A DNA stretch of 64,000 nucleotides, from IMG/VR virus record IMGVR_UViG_3300042402_001758, positions 124,001-188,000 of that record. One strand, given 5' to 3'. The DNA is from a virus. The stretch's first letter is position 1. The number at the start of each line of letters is the position of its first letter. The notes beneath the pieces were generated by a model. It had not been told where the DNA came from. It saw only the letters and a program-made list of their open reading frames with translations, and did no database searches. Below, piece after piece: positions 8,314 to 18,300 of this stretch. Position numbers and translations under genes: made by a program.

Positions 8314-9483
8314 ATGTCAGAACTACTAACAAGCCGCTGGTCAGAAACTAAAGAGGCTCTATTGGAAGGCCTTCAAGGCACCAAGAGATCCGTAATGGCA
8401 TCTACACTTGAGAATACTCGTAAGTATCTCGCTGAAAGTGCAACAGGTGGTGCTACTTCTGCCGGCAACGTCGCAACATTAAACCGCGTGATTCTACCAG
8501 TAATCCGTCGTGTTATGCCAACAGTTATCGCTAACGAGTTGGTAGGCGTACAACCAATGACTGGACCAGTTGGACAAATCCATACCCTACGTGTTCGTTA
8601 CAGCGACACAGCAGGTACAGGTAACAGTGGTGCAGTAGCAGGTGAAGAAGCTCTAAGCCCATTCAAAATTGCTGAAGCATATTCTGGTAACACAACAACT
8701 GCTAAAGCTGCTGCTACAGCTGCTCTAGAAGGCCAAGCTGGTAACAGATTAAGCATTCAGATCTTAAAGCAAACAGTTGAAGCTAAGACACGTAAGCTAT
8801 CAGCTCGCTGGACATTTGAAGCTGCACAAGATGCACAAGCCCAACAAGGTATTGACATCGAAGCAGAAATCATGGCAGCACTTGCTCAGGAAATCACTGC
8901 TGAAATTGACCAAGAAATTTTAGCTAGTTTAGTAACACTAGCAGGCACACAAAACCAACAAGCATATGACCAGGCTGCTGTTTCTGGTACTGCTACTTTC
9001 GTTGGTGACGAACATGCTGCTCTAGCAGTTATGATCAACCGTGTTGCTAACACAATCGCTCAGCGTACACGTCGTGGCGCTGGTAACTGGGCAGTAGTTA
9101 GCCCAACAGCATTAACAATTCTTCAAAGTGCTACAACTTCTGCGTTCGCAAGAACAACAGAAGGCACATTCGAAGCTCCAACAAACACTAAGTTCGTTGG
9201 TACATTGAACAATGCTATGAAGGTCTATGTAAACACTTATGCATCTAACGATACAGTATTAATTGGTTACAAAGGATCAAGCGAAAGTGATGCAGCAGCA
9301 TTCTACTGCCCATACATTCCATTGATGAGCAGCGGTGTTGTGTTAGATCCATCAACATTCGAACCAGTCGTAAGCTTTATGACTCGTTATGGATATGTTG
9401 AATTGACTAACAGTGCAAGCTCTTTAGGTAACGCAGCTGATTACCTAGGTACTGTAACTATTGCTAACGCAGTATTCAGCTAA
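8314..9483 (+). CDS. 23: Major capsid protein gp23
   Basis: 389 aa, shorter than T4 gp23 (521). Forms the hexamers of the HK97-fold shell. Typical T4-like segments are RVILPVIRRVMPTVIANELV, GVQPMTGPVGQIHTLRVRY, the helical AAQDAQAQQGIDIEAEIMAA and the C-terminal YIPLMSSGVVLDPSTFEPVV. A likely gp21 cleavage site is YLAE|SATGG after Glu41, analogous to the T4 N-terminal processing after residue 65. Strong Shine-Dalgarno (AGGAG). Followed by a strong terminator, so expression can exceed that of the downstream fibre genes. Confidence 0.95.
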   Translation: MSELLTSRWSETKEALLEGLQGTKRSVMASTLENTRKYLAESATGGATSAGNVATLNRVILPVIRRVMPTVIANELVGVQPMTGPVGQIHTLRVRYSDTAGTGNSGAVAGEEALSPFKIAEAYSGNTTTAKAAATAALEGQAGNRLSIQILKQTVEAKTRKLSARWTFEAAQDAQAQQGIDIEAEIMAALAQEITAEIDQEILASLVTLAGTQNQQAYDQAAVSGTATFVGDEHAALAVMINRVANTIAQRTRRGAGNWAVVSPTALTILQSATTSAFARTTEGTFEAPTNTKFVGTLNNAMKVYVNTYASNDTVLIGYKGSSESDAAAFYCPYIPLMSSGVVLDPSTFEPVVSFMTRYGYVELTNSASSLGNAADYLGTVTIANAVFS

Positions 9484-9485
9484 TT

Positions 9486-9508
9486 AAAACTTTTTACAAA
9501 AAAGTTTT
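9486..9508 (+). other. AT-rich hairpin after gp23
   Basis: Arms 9486-9495 (AAAACTTTTT) and 9499-9508 (AAAAAGTTTT) with a 3-nt loop. Symmetric A and T tracts mean it could act on either strand or protect the gp23 mRNA 3' end. Weak alone; the G+C-containing terminator follows. Confidence 0.4.
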
Positions 9509-9514
9509 TAATAC

Positions 9515-9546
9515 AAAGGACTCTTCGGGGTCCTTTTGTTTTTTAT
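9515..9546 (+). terminator. Intrinsic terminator of the capsid operon
   Basis: Nine-pair stem, arms 9515-9523 and 9528-9536 (one T-G wobble), closed by a CTTCGG tetraloop and followed by TGTTTTTT. A late promoter (9544-9551) starts in the T-tract. Confidence 0.9.
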
Positions 9547-9551
9547 AAATA
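9544..9551 (+). promoter_or_regulatory. Late promoter TATAAATA
   Basis: Perfect T4 late octamer immediately after the gp23 terminator, 65 nt upstream of the ATG at 9617. It restarts transcription into the fibre locus. The 9552-9600 leader contains no gene that I can support. Confidence 0.65.
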
Positions 9552-9616
9552 CTATGTCTAGATGACTTATGCGGCCCCACCGCGTAGACCTAGAACGTCA
9601 ACATAAGGAGAAACAA

Positions 9617-10051
9617 ATGGGACGTCCAATTAATAAAAGAAATTTTGGTAGACTAGCTAATGCTGCCGACACAGCAGGAATGCCATACAGTGATTCACTA
9701 TTCAACATTAAAATTAATGTTCAAGTAGCAAGTAACCCAGAAACTGAATCTGGTTATATTATTCGTCAAAAGTCTGGAAGTAAATTTTTAGTTAATGATC
9801 TAAAAACTGGTACTAAGCGTACTACTGCTGGCTCAGGTACAGGCAATGTTGGTGTTTGCACATTAGTTAACAAAGCAGCAGGCTCTTTAGCAGCTAATGA
9901 AATGGCCATCCAAGGAAGAAAAACAAATGGTCAATATGTAAACATTAAAAAACTCTATAATAGAACTGCTAGAGATTTCAATAACGTTAGATATACATGG
10001 TCTGTAACAGACGATTCAACTGAAACTACACTTCAGTTAGTTGCTATCTAA
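9617..10051 (+). CDS. Small conserved virion structural protein
   Basis: 144 aa. I chose the ATG at 9617 because it has AAGGAG 7 nt upstream and gives the start MGRPINKRNFGRL; the longer open frame from 9569 has no ribosome site. Small MGRP-type proteins of this kind occur near fibre genes in marine T4-like phages. Composition is beta-rich (SGYIIRQKSGSKFLV, YTWSVTDDSTETTLQLVAI). First gene of the fibre locus after the late promoter at 9544. Molecular role unknown. Confidence 0.8.
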   Translation: MGRPINKRNFGRLANAADTAGMPYSDSLFNIKINVQVASNPETESGYIIRQKSGSKFLVNDLKTGTKRTTAGSGTGNVGVCTLVNKAAGSLAANEMAIQGRKTNGQYVNIKKLYNRTARDFNNVRYTWSVTDDSTETTLQLVAI

Positions 10052-10064
10052 TTTAGGATTATAG

Positions 10065-11246
10065 ATGAAAGTTCTTAGAGTCAGTAACGGTGATTACCAA
10101 GTTGTAGTACAAAATTCTGGTACAATAACTCTTAATACAGGAGTTCGTACAGGAACTGTACTAGTAACAGGTAATCTAACAGTACAAGGTACTACAACTA
10201 CTGTACAGTCAGAAACTATGACTGTTAAAGATAATATTATTGTTCTTAACAGCGGAGAAACTGGATCAACGGTGACTCTAGGAACTTCAGGAATTCAAGT
10301 TGATAGAGGATCAGGAGCAGATGCACAAATTCTGTGGGACGAAAGTGAAACACACTATAGTCCTACTACTGCTACAACAGTACCAGGCACTTGGGTTTTT
10401 AGAAGAGATAACGGAACTTTAACCGGAATTCAAACAAACAGTATTGATACTAATCAAGGAGTTTTGGGGTTAATTAATTCTGGCAGTACAGGTTATGTAA
10501 CAGTAACAGGTACAGGTGACTACGAACAAAAGATTTTAAATTATGTAGACCCTTCAAATCCAGCACTAGGAGTTTCTGTAATCGACGACGATAGAATTCC
10601 AAATGCAAAAGCTATGTCAGATTATGTAGCATCATCGTTGGCTTCATTTGTTGCAGAAGTATTTGGAGCAGGTGATACATTAGGTCAAGGTTTTGATACT
10701 GTAAGATTTCAAGGTGTAGCCAGTTGTAGTGGTACTACACTAACTGTGACATCAGTTACAGCCGGATACATAAAAGTTGGCGATTTCATTGCCGGCGCCG
10801 GAATTCCTGGTGGAACTACTGTTCTAGGATTTATCGCAGCTAGCGGCGGCGCAGGAACATATCAAATTAGTGCTAGTTTAACATTTGGTGCGCAAGCAAT
10901 TACAGCAGGCGATGCAGTAAGTAAATTAACTTTTAAAGTCGATAACGTACTTAAAGCAACAATTGATTCAACAGGATTAATAGCAGGAAATTTAACTTTA
11001 GCTACTAATACTTTAAGCAGCACCAGCGGTTCAATCATACTTGACCCAACAAATAGTAAAGTGAGCTTGGATGGACATTTAGAATTAGCTATACAAGGAT
11101 CCGCGCCCAGTAGTGCAGCAACAAAAAACATTGTTTATCATGCTAGTTCAGGCGCCGGCGATTCAGGTGTATTCTATATTACTACTGCGAGAAATGACGA
11201 ATTGGTAAGTAAAAGACGTGCAATTTTATTTGGAATGATATTTTAA
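10065..11246 (+). CDS. Tail-fibre-type structural protein
   Basis: 393 aa. N-terminal beta-repeat shaft including GNLTVQGTTTTVQSETMTVK and DNIIVLNSGE (about residues 45-74), a common marine-phage fibre module. A central module (GDFIAGAGIPGGTTVLGFIA) resembles a segment of the 2166-aa protein at 37297. Ser/Thr/Gly-rich C-terminal half ending RRAILFGMIF. No enzyme motif. Start ATG follows TTAGGATT. Probably a fibre subunit; host-binding role is inference. Confidence 0.72.
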   Translation: MKVLRVSNGDYQVVVQNSGTITLNTGVRTGTVLVTGNLTVQGTTTTVQSETMTVKDNIIVLNSGETGSTVTLGTSGIQVDRGSGADAQILWDESETHYSPTTATTVPGTWVFRRDNGTLTGIQTNSIDTNQGVLGLINSGSTGYVTVTGTGDYEQKILNYVDPSNPALGVSVIDDDRIPNAKAMSDYVASSLASFVAEVFGAGDTLGQGFDTVRFQGVASCSGTTLTVTSVTAGYIKVGDFIAGAGIPGGTTVLGFIAASGGAGTYQISASLTFGAQAITAGDAVSKLTFKVDNVLKATIDSTGLIAGNLTLATNTLSSTSGSIILDPTNSKVSLDGHLELAIQGSAPSSAATKNIVYHASSGAGDSGVFYITTARNDELVSKRRAILFGMIF

Positions 11247-11255
11247 GGAACAACA

Positions 11256-11591
11256 ATGGCGATTGAAAGTGCAACAATTACTGGCGGATCACCTACTACA
11301 GTCTATACAAGTAGCGGAAATAATGCAATCACTTGTATTTGGATATGTAATACAGCTACATACGATCCTTTAAATCCAACTACAGGATTAACATATCTAG
11401 ATGTACATTTTGTTAAAAATGGTGCAGGTGTAGTCACAACAAACCAAGTAGTCAATCAATTACCTATTCCTGCTGGAGAAAGTGTTACATTTGATTCAGA
11501 AAAAATGATTTTAGACAACGGAGATTCTGTGGTAATGTATACTCCTGCACCTTATAACCTTGTAGCAACTATTTCTGCTATTCCCGTATAA
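11256..11591 (+). CDS. Small beta-sandwich-like structural protein (paralogue family A)
   Basis: 111 aa. Pattern: Thr/Ser-rich strand, hydrophobic IWICNTA strand, then LPIPAGESVTFDSEKMILDNGD. The same order (strand with C-N, a PA(G/N) turn, then a K-x-(V/I)-L-x-x-G type segment) is seen in the proteins at 18685 and 29117, suggesting paralogues. Shine-Dalgarno AAGGA. Its stop overlaps the next start (TAATG). Likely a virion or fibre-associated subunit; no function recognised. Confidence 0.7.
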   Translation: MAIESATITGGSPTTVYTSSGNNAITCIWICNTATYDPLNPTTGLTYLDVHFVKNGAGVVTTNQVVNQLPIPAGESVTFDSEKMILDNGDSVVMYTPAPYNLVATISAIPV

Positions 11592-12160
11592 TGAAATATC
11601 TTAGAAGACAAATATTAGATAGAAAGTCTGTAACAGGCAACACTAGTCTGTACGTTGATATTGGCGGCGAAGTTGTAGTAAACAGACCCTACTCTATGCT
11701 AGTTCCAAAAGGAACTACCACGCAGAGAAGTCCTGATACAACTGCTCCAGCATATATACCAGGCATGATTAGATTTAATACGACTACAGGCGAATTTGAA
11801 GGTTATCAAGGCAGCGAATGGCGTAGTTTTAGATTTAAAGAAAGTGTAGGTATAACTAAACAAGATGTAGGCATCGGAGACGGTTCAACAGTTTATTTTG
11901 GACCATTAAGTCCAGACCCATTGGCCTACAATTTTCAAAGCGGTGTTACATGGAACGCTACTCAAGCAGCTAAAAACATAATAGTGCTCGTGGAAAACGT
12001 TTTTCAAATCCCTATAGATAATTACACTTTAGTACAAAATCCTCCAGGTAATGACACTAAAAATCCTGGAAATCCTTGGGCGACAGGAACTTACTTATTG
12101 TTTGGAACTGCTGTGCCTGCCAACAAACCTGTTTACGTGCTCTACGGTTTCGACAAATAA
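11591..12160 (+). CDS. Fibre-associated structural protein
   Basis: 189 aa, translationally coupled to the preceding gene (TAATG). Contains GMIRFNTTTGEFEGYQGSEW (about residues 57-76), the same fibre module found in the proteins at 12192 (GASRYNTDQGYLEVWDG) and 15316 (GMIRFNSDTNYYEGYNG, GMMRYNTDNNLTEIYNG). The C-terminal half (IIVLVENVFQIPIDNYTL) resembles the strand-rich end domains of fibre proteins. Function: probable fibre or collar structural component. Confidence 0.7.
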   Translation: MKYLRRQILDRKSVTGNTSLYVDIGGEVVVNRPYSMLVPKGTTTQRSPDTTAPAYIPGMIRFNTTTGEFEGYQGSEWRSFRFKESVGITKQDVGIGDGSTVYFGPLSPDPLAYNFQSGVTWNATQAAKNIIVLVENVFQIPIDNYTLVQNPPGNDTKNPGNPWATGTYLLFGTAVPANKPVYVLYGFDK

Positions 12161-12167
12161 TTGAACC

Positions 12168-12175
12168 AATAAATA
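12168..12175 (+). promoter_or_regulatory. Late-promoter octamer AATAAATA
   Basis: Followed by CTG; 16 nt upstream of the ATG at 12192, with a TGGAG Shine-Dalgarno in between. Confidence 0.55.
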
Positions 12176-12191
12176 CTGTATTGGAGCAGGC

Positions 12192-15100
12192 ATGACTAAT
12201 ACAGTAGGTAAAATTTCTGGGCAAGTATTAGAATCAAATTTAGTTAGACAAGGCATCGATCTTGCCTTTGAAACTGATCTATTATATCTTAATGTCAATT
12301 CAAACAGAATTGGAATAAATTCTGATACACCGTTAAGAACTTTGTATGTCAATTCTGCGATATCTTCCAATGATCTGCTTGTTGACAATCCTACAACAAT
12401 AGGCGATCTAGAATTTAATAACAGTACTATTACTAGTACCAACAACATTGTTTTCTATGCTACAGGATCATCTCCAAGAATAACGACTAAAACATTTCAA
12501 GTTGACGGAATAGAAATAAGTTCGTTAGGAATATCTAGTTTACGATCTAATGAAAACATTGACATTTTTACGTCAGGCACTGGATCGATAAATTTAAAAA
12601 ACAATACTGAAGTTTTTGGTAATTTACATGCCACAGGAAATATAACATTTGACGGCTCGATAATATTTGGTTCAGATAATACTGACAATGTTACAATAAA
12701 TGCAGACATTCTTGGTAATATTATTCCAGATTCAACTGATACTTACACTCTAGGATCCAATTCAAATGTATGGAGTGATTTACATACAAATTTAGTGAAT
12801 GGAACTAACTACGTTTCTGGCGGCGCAATAGTTAATGGTATCGATCTATCATTACGTGCAGGAAACATTTGGTATGTTTCTGCTAATGGTAATAACAGCA
12901 ATGTAGGTGATCATCCTAATGGTCCTTTTTCTACGATCGAATATGCATTAGCACAAGCAACAAGCGGCGACACTGTTTACATTTATCCAGGAACTTATAT
13001 AGAATTATTTCCACTGATTATTCCTGAAGGAGTTACAGTCAAAGGAGCCGGTATCAGGGATGTTAAAATTGTACCAGATACTGCAAGTACATACGAAGAT
13101 GTTTTTAAATTGAATGGTCAAACAACTGTTGAAGATTTAACTATTGCAGATTTTTACTACGATAATATAAATGACAAAGGATATGCGTTTAGTTTTAACT
13201 CTTCGCTAAATGTAACTAGTAGAAGTCCGTATATTAGAAATGTGTCTGTGATTACCAAAGGCAGTGTAATTTCTGGATCAGATCCTTTAGGGTTTGATCA
13301 AGGCGATGCCGGCCGCGGAGCGAAGATTGATGGAGCAATGGCAATTTCTACAAGCGTAGAAGCTAGCATGTTATTTCATAGCGCAACATTTATTTGCCCA
13401 GCCGCAGACACTATAGTGATGAAAAATCACGTGCGTGTTGAATGGTTAAACTGTTTTATCTATTATGCAAATAGAGGACTTTATGCTGAAAATGGCACTG
13501 CGGGATTTGCAGGCTTAGGTTTAGATTTTGGAGCAGAAGTTAGAAGTATCGGTAGTGCCAATGTTTATGGAAACTACGGAGCTTATGCTGACGGCGACGA
13601 AGTATTAATGTACTTAATTAATCATAATTTTGGTTATATAGGAGCCGGCAAAGATACTAGCAACGATCCTACAAACGTAATTCAAGCAAATGAGATAGTA
13701 AGAATAAACGACGGTAAAATTTATTACCAAAGTATGGATCATAAAGGTGATTTTAGAGTTGGGGATATTTTTAGAGTTGTTAGCTCGACAGGAGACATTG
13801 AGTTTCAAACTAGCGTAGTATCTAATACATCAATTAATATCACTGACGGCACTAACACAACTTACATCGATGCAACAGAAGTATCCACAGGCAACATTAG
13901 AATTTCTGGAAATACTATTGAAAGTATAATAGGACCTTTAAATTTTAATGCAGCGAATAATATTCAAACTATAAACACTAATTTAAATATAAATGCAAAT
14001 ATATTAGTAACAGGAGACGTAGACTCTTCAGGCAATATAAGTTTAGGTAGTAATTTTAACACGACACAAATCGCAGCAGATATTGTATCAAATTTAATAC
14101 CGAATACAATTAATTTTAATTTAGGTAATAGTTTATCTTATTATAAAAATTTATATGCAAGTCAATTACTTTTTGATAATATTAATATACAAGGCAATTT
14201 AATAGAAACCACAGAAAGTAATTCAGATTTAGAATTAGCTGCTAATGGAACTGGATCAGTATTGGTAGCTAATAACGATTTATTGATATCTCAAAACCTA
14301 TCAGTAAATGGGTTGTCAACATTTCTTAATGTAGCAGTATCAAACAATACTAATGTATTAGGTAACACTACAGCTACGATTAATAATATTGACGAATATT
14401 ATAACGGTGATATTTTAATTACAGAAAATTATGTTACTACTACACAGTCAAATAGTCCATTAGAATTAAGAGCTAATAGTTTGGGCGGAGTAATATTTGA
14501 CCAAACTATAAAAATTGTCGATTCTTCTATCTCTAATATATTACTAACAGGATCTGAATCAGATAAGTCTATAAATTTTGTTCCTTATACTAATTTTATT
14601 GTTAACATTTCTAACAACTCTGCTTTAAGAATACCTGTAGGTAGTAATCTTAATAGAACTTTAATCAACTCCGGAGAAATAAGATTTAATTCTTCAAATT
14701 TATCATTTGAAGGTAAAATTGTGGAAGGAACAAAATCTTTAGTTGGACTAACAGACTTTGATAACAATACATTTATATCAGCCGAATCAACACCAGGAAG
14801 CAATAATAATGTTTTAAATTTTTATAATAATAACATATTATCAGCAAGTTTTAATAATAATCAAACACAATTTAATAAGATAATCATCGATGAAATTGAA
14901 ATTGACAATAATGTAATACGAACCACTAATACTAATGCCGACATTGAATTAAACACATCAGGAACAGGAATTTTAAGTTTAAAGAATAATTTTTCAGTTT
15001 TTACAAACATCGTTACAAATATTGTCAATAATGCAACAACAGAAATAAGAAGTACCGGTGCAGGGTATGTAAAATTTACAGATAGTAAAGGGTTACTTAT

Positions 15101-15287
15101 TCCTTACGGTACAGATGCAGAACGCCCAGCAGGAGTTCCAACAGGAGCATCTAGGTATAATACTGACCAAGGTTACTTAGAAGTGTGGGACGGTACAACG
15201 TGGGCACCTGCTAGCGGCGGCGGCCCTGTAGTTTCAAGCCTTGTTATGGAAGATTTAAGCGACACCTATGCTTTAATTTTTGGCTAA
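12192..15287 (+). CDS. Giant tail fibre protein with beta-helix domain (paralogue 1)
   Basis: 1031 aa. N-terminal shaft with NSNRIGINSDTPLRTLYVN-type repeats. A pectin-lyase-like right-handed beta-helix starts near residue 223 (NIWYVSANGNNSN, then DTVYIYPGTYIELFPLIIPE and GVTVKGAGIRD). A second shaft region and the SRYNTDQGYLEVWDGTTW module follow. Ends DTYALIFG. It aligns from end to end with the next gene (15316), so the pair arose by duplication. No catalytic residues are evident; the beta-helix may bind or cleave surface polysaccharide, as in other phage fibres. Late octamer 16 nt upstream. Confidence 0.8.
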   Translation: MTNTVGKISGQVLESNLVRQGIDLAFETDLLYLNVNSNRIGINSDTPLRTLYVNSAISSNDLLVDNPTTIGDLEFNNSTITSTNNIVFYATGSSPRITTKTFQVDGIEISSLGISSLRSNENIDIFTSGTGSINLKNNTEVFGNLHATGNITFDGSIIFGSDNTDNVTINADILGNIIPDSTDTYTLGSNSNVWSDLHTNLVNGTNYVSGGAIVNGIDLSLRAGNIWYVSANGNNSNVGDHPNGPFSTIEYALAQATSGDTVYIYPGTYIELFPLIIPEGVTVKGAGIRDVKIVPDTASTYEDVFKLNGQTTVEDLTIADFYYDNINDKGYAFSFNSSLNVTSRSPYIRNVSVITKGSVISGSDPLGFDQGDAGRGAKIDGAMAISTSVEASMLFHSATFICPAADTIVMKNHVRVEWLNCFIYYANRGLYAENGTAGFAGLGLDFGAEVRSIGSANVYGNYGAYADGDEVLMYLINHNFGYIGAGKDTSNDPTNVIQANEIVRINDGKIYYQSMDHKGDFRVGDIFRVVSSTGDIEFQTSVVSNTSINITDGTNTTYIDATEVSTGNIRISGNTIESIIGPLNFNAANNIQTINTNLNINANILVTGDVDSSGNISLGSNFNTTQIAADIVSNLIPNTINFNLGNSLSYYKNLYASQLLFDNINIQGNLIETTESNSDLELAANGTGSVLVANNDLLISQNLSVNGLSTFLNVAVSNNTNVLGNTTATINNIDEYYNGDILITENYVTTTQSNSPLELRANSLGGVIFDQTIKIVDSSISNILLTGSESDKSINFVPYTNFIVNISNNSALRIPVGSNLNRTLINSGEIRFNSSNLSFEGKIVEGTKSLVGLTDFDNNTFISAESTPGSNNNVLNFYNNNILSASFNNNQTQFNKIIIDEIEIDNNVIRTTNTNADIELNTSGTGILSLKNNFSVFTNIVTNIVNNATTEIRSTGAGYVKFTDSKGLLIPYGTDAERPAGVPTGASRYNTDQGYLEVWDGTTWAPASGGGPVVSSLVMEDLSDTYALIFG

Positions 15288-15288
15288 C

Positions 15289-15296
15289 AATAAATA
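15289..15296 (+). promoter_or_regulatory. Late-promoter octamer AATAAATA
   Basis: Starts 2 nt after the stop of the 12192 gene; 19 nt upstream of the ATG at 15316. The ribosome site there (CGGTG) is weak. Confidence 0.55.
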
Positions 15297-15315
15297 CTTA
15301 AAACGGTGAAAATCA

Positions 15316-18300
15316 ATGGCTGTAGGTAAAATTTCTGGGCCGTTATTAAAAGAAAATCTACTACGAGATGGTGTAGATTTAGCTTTTGAAACGAATCTAG
15401 TATATCTTGATGTTAATAATAGCAGAGTAGGAATTAGGACTGCTAGTCCTACTCACGATTTAACAGTTAACGGTACTTTACGATCTACAGATTTAGAAGT
15501 TACCGGATCAGCGATTATTGATGATATCACTATAAGCGGTAACAGCATTTATAGCAGTTCAGGAATACTAAACTTAGCACCAGCAGCAGGTAATTTTGTA
15601 TTATATCAGAATAAAACAATTTTTGATAATACAATACAAATAGAAGGCAACAGTATTTCCACAGTGAATACTAATGCTGATTTAGACTTAATAACATCTG
15701 GTACCGGAAAAATAAACTTAAATGCTGATGTTGAAGTATTTGGTGATTTACATGCTACCGGTACAATAACTGCCGACGGTAATTTAACCTTAGGTGATCA
15801 AGATACTGATTCGATAACATTTAATGCAGATATCAACAGTAATATAATTCCTGACGTTACTGACACTTACCAATTAGGTTCTAGTACAAAAAGATGGAAC
15901 GATGTATGGGTTAATACACTACATGCATCAACTGTATCTACAGGAGCATTAACTGTATCAGGAATTGATATTGCACTTCAACAAGGAAATATTTTTTATG
16001 TTGCTACTAACGGCGACGACGGCAATTCAGGAACTCATCAAAATGATCCTTTATCAAGTATAGGCAGAGCATTAGATTTAGCTACAGCCGGTGATACTGT
16101 TTATATCTATCCAGGCACATACTCTGAAACATTGCCTTTGACTGTACCAACAGGAGTAACAGTTAAAGGTGCCGGAATACGCTCAGTTACTATTGAACCT
16201 GATAGCGATGTTACAGTAGATATTTTTCTTTTGAACGGTGAAACTACTGTAGAAGACCTTACTATTACAGGATTTGAGTACGATGTAGGAACTAATACTG
16301 GTTATGCCTTTAGATTTGCTCCAGGGATGACAGTAACTACACGCAGTCCTTACATACGAAATATTACAGTTATTACAGCAGGATCTACAGTGAGGTTAGC
16401 AACTAATCCTCCAAATGATCCTAGAGGATTTTTAGCAGGCGATGCAGGTAAAGGTGCATATATTGACGGAAGTATTGTCAATGCGTCTAGTCGTGAAGCA
16501 AGTATGCTGTTTCATAGCGTAACTTTTATTACACCTGGTGTCGATGCAGTAACAATGACCAACGGCGTCAGAGTTGAATGGTTAAACTGTTTTACATATT
16601 TTGCAGACAAAGGATTGTATGCAGTAAGTGGAAGCACTGGGTTTGCAGGTGACGGCAAAACCAGATTAAAAGTTTACGGTATCAGTGCGCAGACTCTTAA
16701 TGTGGGCGATACTATCACAGTTGAAAATGTTAGTGCAAATCCTGCAACATATACTACTGGAACTATTGAGAGTTTTACATATAGTGCTCCTTATACTAAC
16801 ATCGTAATAGATGGAAAAGTATCAGGATTCGAAGAAAGTTTAGCTGTACCAGACACTAGTAATCAACAAATTATTACTTTTAGCGGCGGGCAAACTGCTA
16901 GTCATTTGTCATGGGCAGACTACAGCGATTTTGGAGCAGAAATTCGTAGTATTGCTAGTGCATGTGTGTACGGTAACTACGGGGCATATGGTGACGGTGA
17001 AGGAATTATAGGATATTTTATTGGATCTAATTTTGCATATATTGGTGCAGGAAGATTTAGTGACAATGATCCGTTAAGCGTAGTTCAAGCGAATGAAGTT
17101 GTAGAGTTAAACAGAGCAAGGTTGTATTATACCAGCGTTGATGCACAAGGAGATTTTAGAGTCGGCGACTACTTTTTAGTCGATCAACAAACAGGAAATG
17201 TAACTTTTACAAATAGTAATATTACAATTGCTAGTCCGTCTGGCGTAGTTTTTACAGATGGAATAAACACTACCGAAATTACTCCTACAAAAGTTGAAAC
17301 TGGTAATATTAGAATTAGCGGTAACACTATCGAAAGCACTACTGGAGGAATTACCCTACAAGCAGCTAACGGTACAGTTACAAGTGCAGACGATGTAAGT
17401 ATTGCAGGAGATTTAGACGTAGTCAATGTAACCGTTAATGGAAATACTATCCTAGGTACCAATAATACTAATACTCTAACTATAAATGCAAAAATTGCTA
17501 GTAATTTGATACCTAATACCAATAGTGTATATGATTTAGGCAGTTCCAGTCTTAGTTGGAATAATGTATATCTTTCTAATTATTTTTCAGATCAAATTTC
17601 TATAAGCGGAAATGTAATTCAAACAACGGTTAGTAATGCAGATTTAGAACTTTCTGCTAACGGAACAGGTAATATATCAATTCCTAATAATAATCTAATT
17701 GTTGGTCAAGATTTGAATGTTACATCAGGAACTACTAGCCTGTACAATGCGACTGTTACTGGCAATCTCAACGTTAATAATTTAGTAACTACCAGTATAA
17801 TATCGTCAACATTAAGTACAGGCGATATTTTAATATCTGGGAATGTGATTACTACTACACAATCTAATAGTAATTTAGAATTAAGAGCAAATGGATCTGG
17901 ATATGTTGTTGCTGAAAATTTACAGTTTAACAGTAGTAGTATTATAGGAACCGTGGCCCAAGATATAAACCTAACGCCATCAGGTACTGGTATTGTTAAT
18001 ATTAATTCAAATCAGGCAGTTAAAATTCCAGTAGGAACTGAATTACAACGACCAGCTATACCGTCGTCTGGTATGATAAGATTTAATAGCGATACAAATT
18101 ATTATGAAGGATATAATGGATCGTATTGGATAAGAATTGGAGGAGTATTTGATGTTGACAACGACACATATATTCTTGCCGAGACAAGTCCAGGAGCGAA
18201 TGAAAACACATTGTATTTTTATGCAGGAGGAAGTTTATCTGCAACATTGGATGCTAATAATTTTAATGTTAATAAACTAGTAGTAGACAGTACCGAAATT

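Noticed and set aside
9569-9616. Upstream extension of the 144-aa structural protein to 9569
   Set aside because: No Shine-Dalgarno at 9569, while AAGGAG is well placed before the ATG at 9617 and the extension is Arg/His-rich leader sequence.
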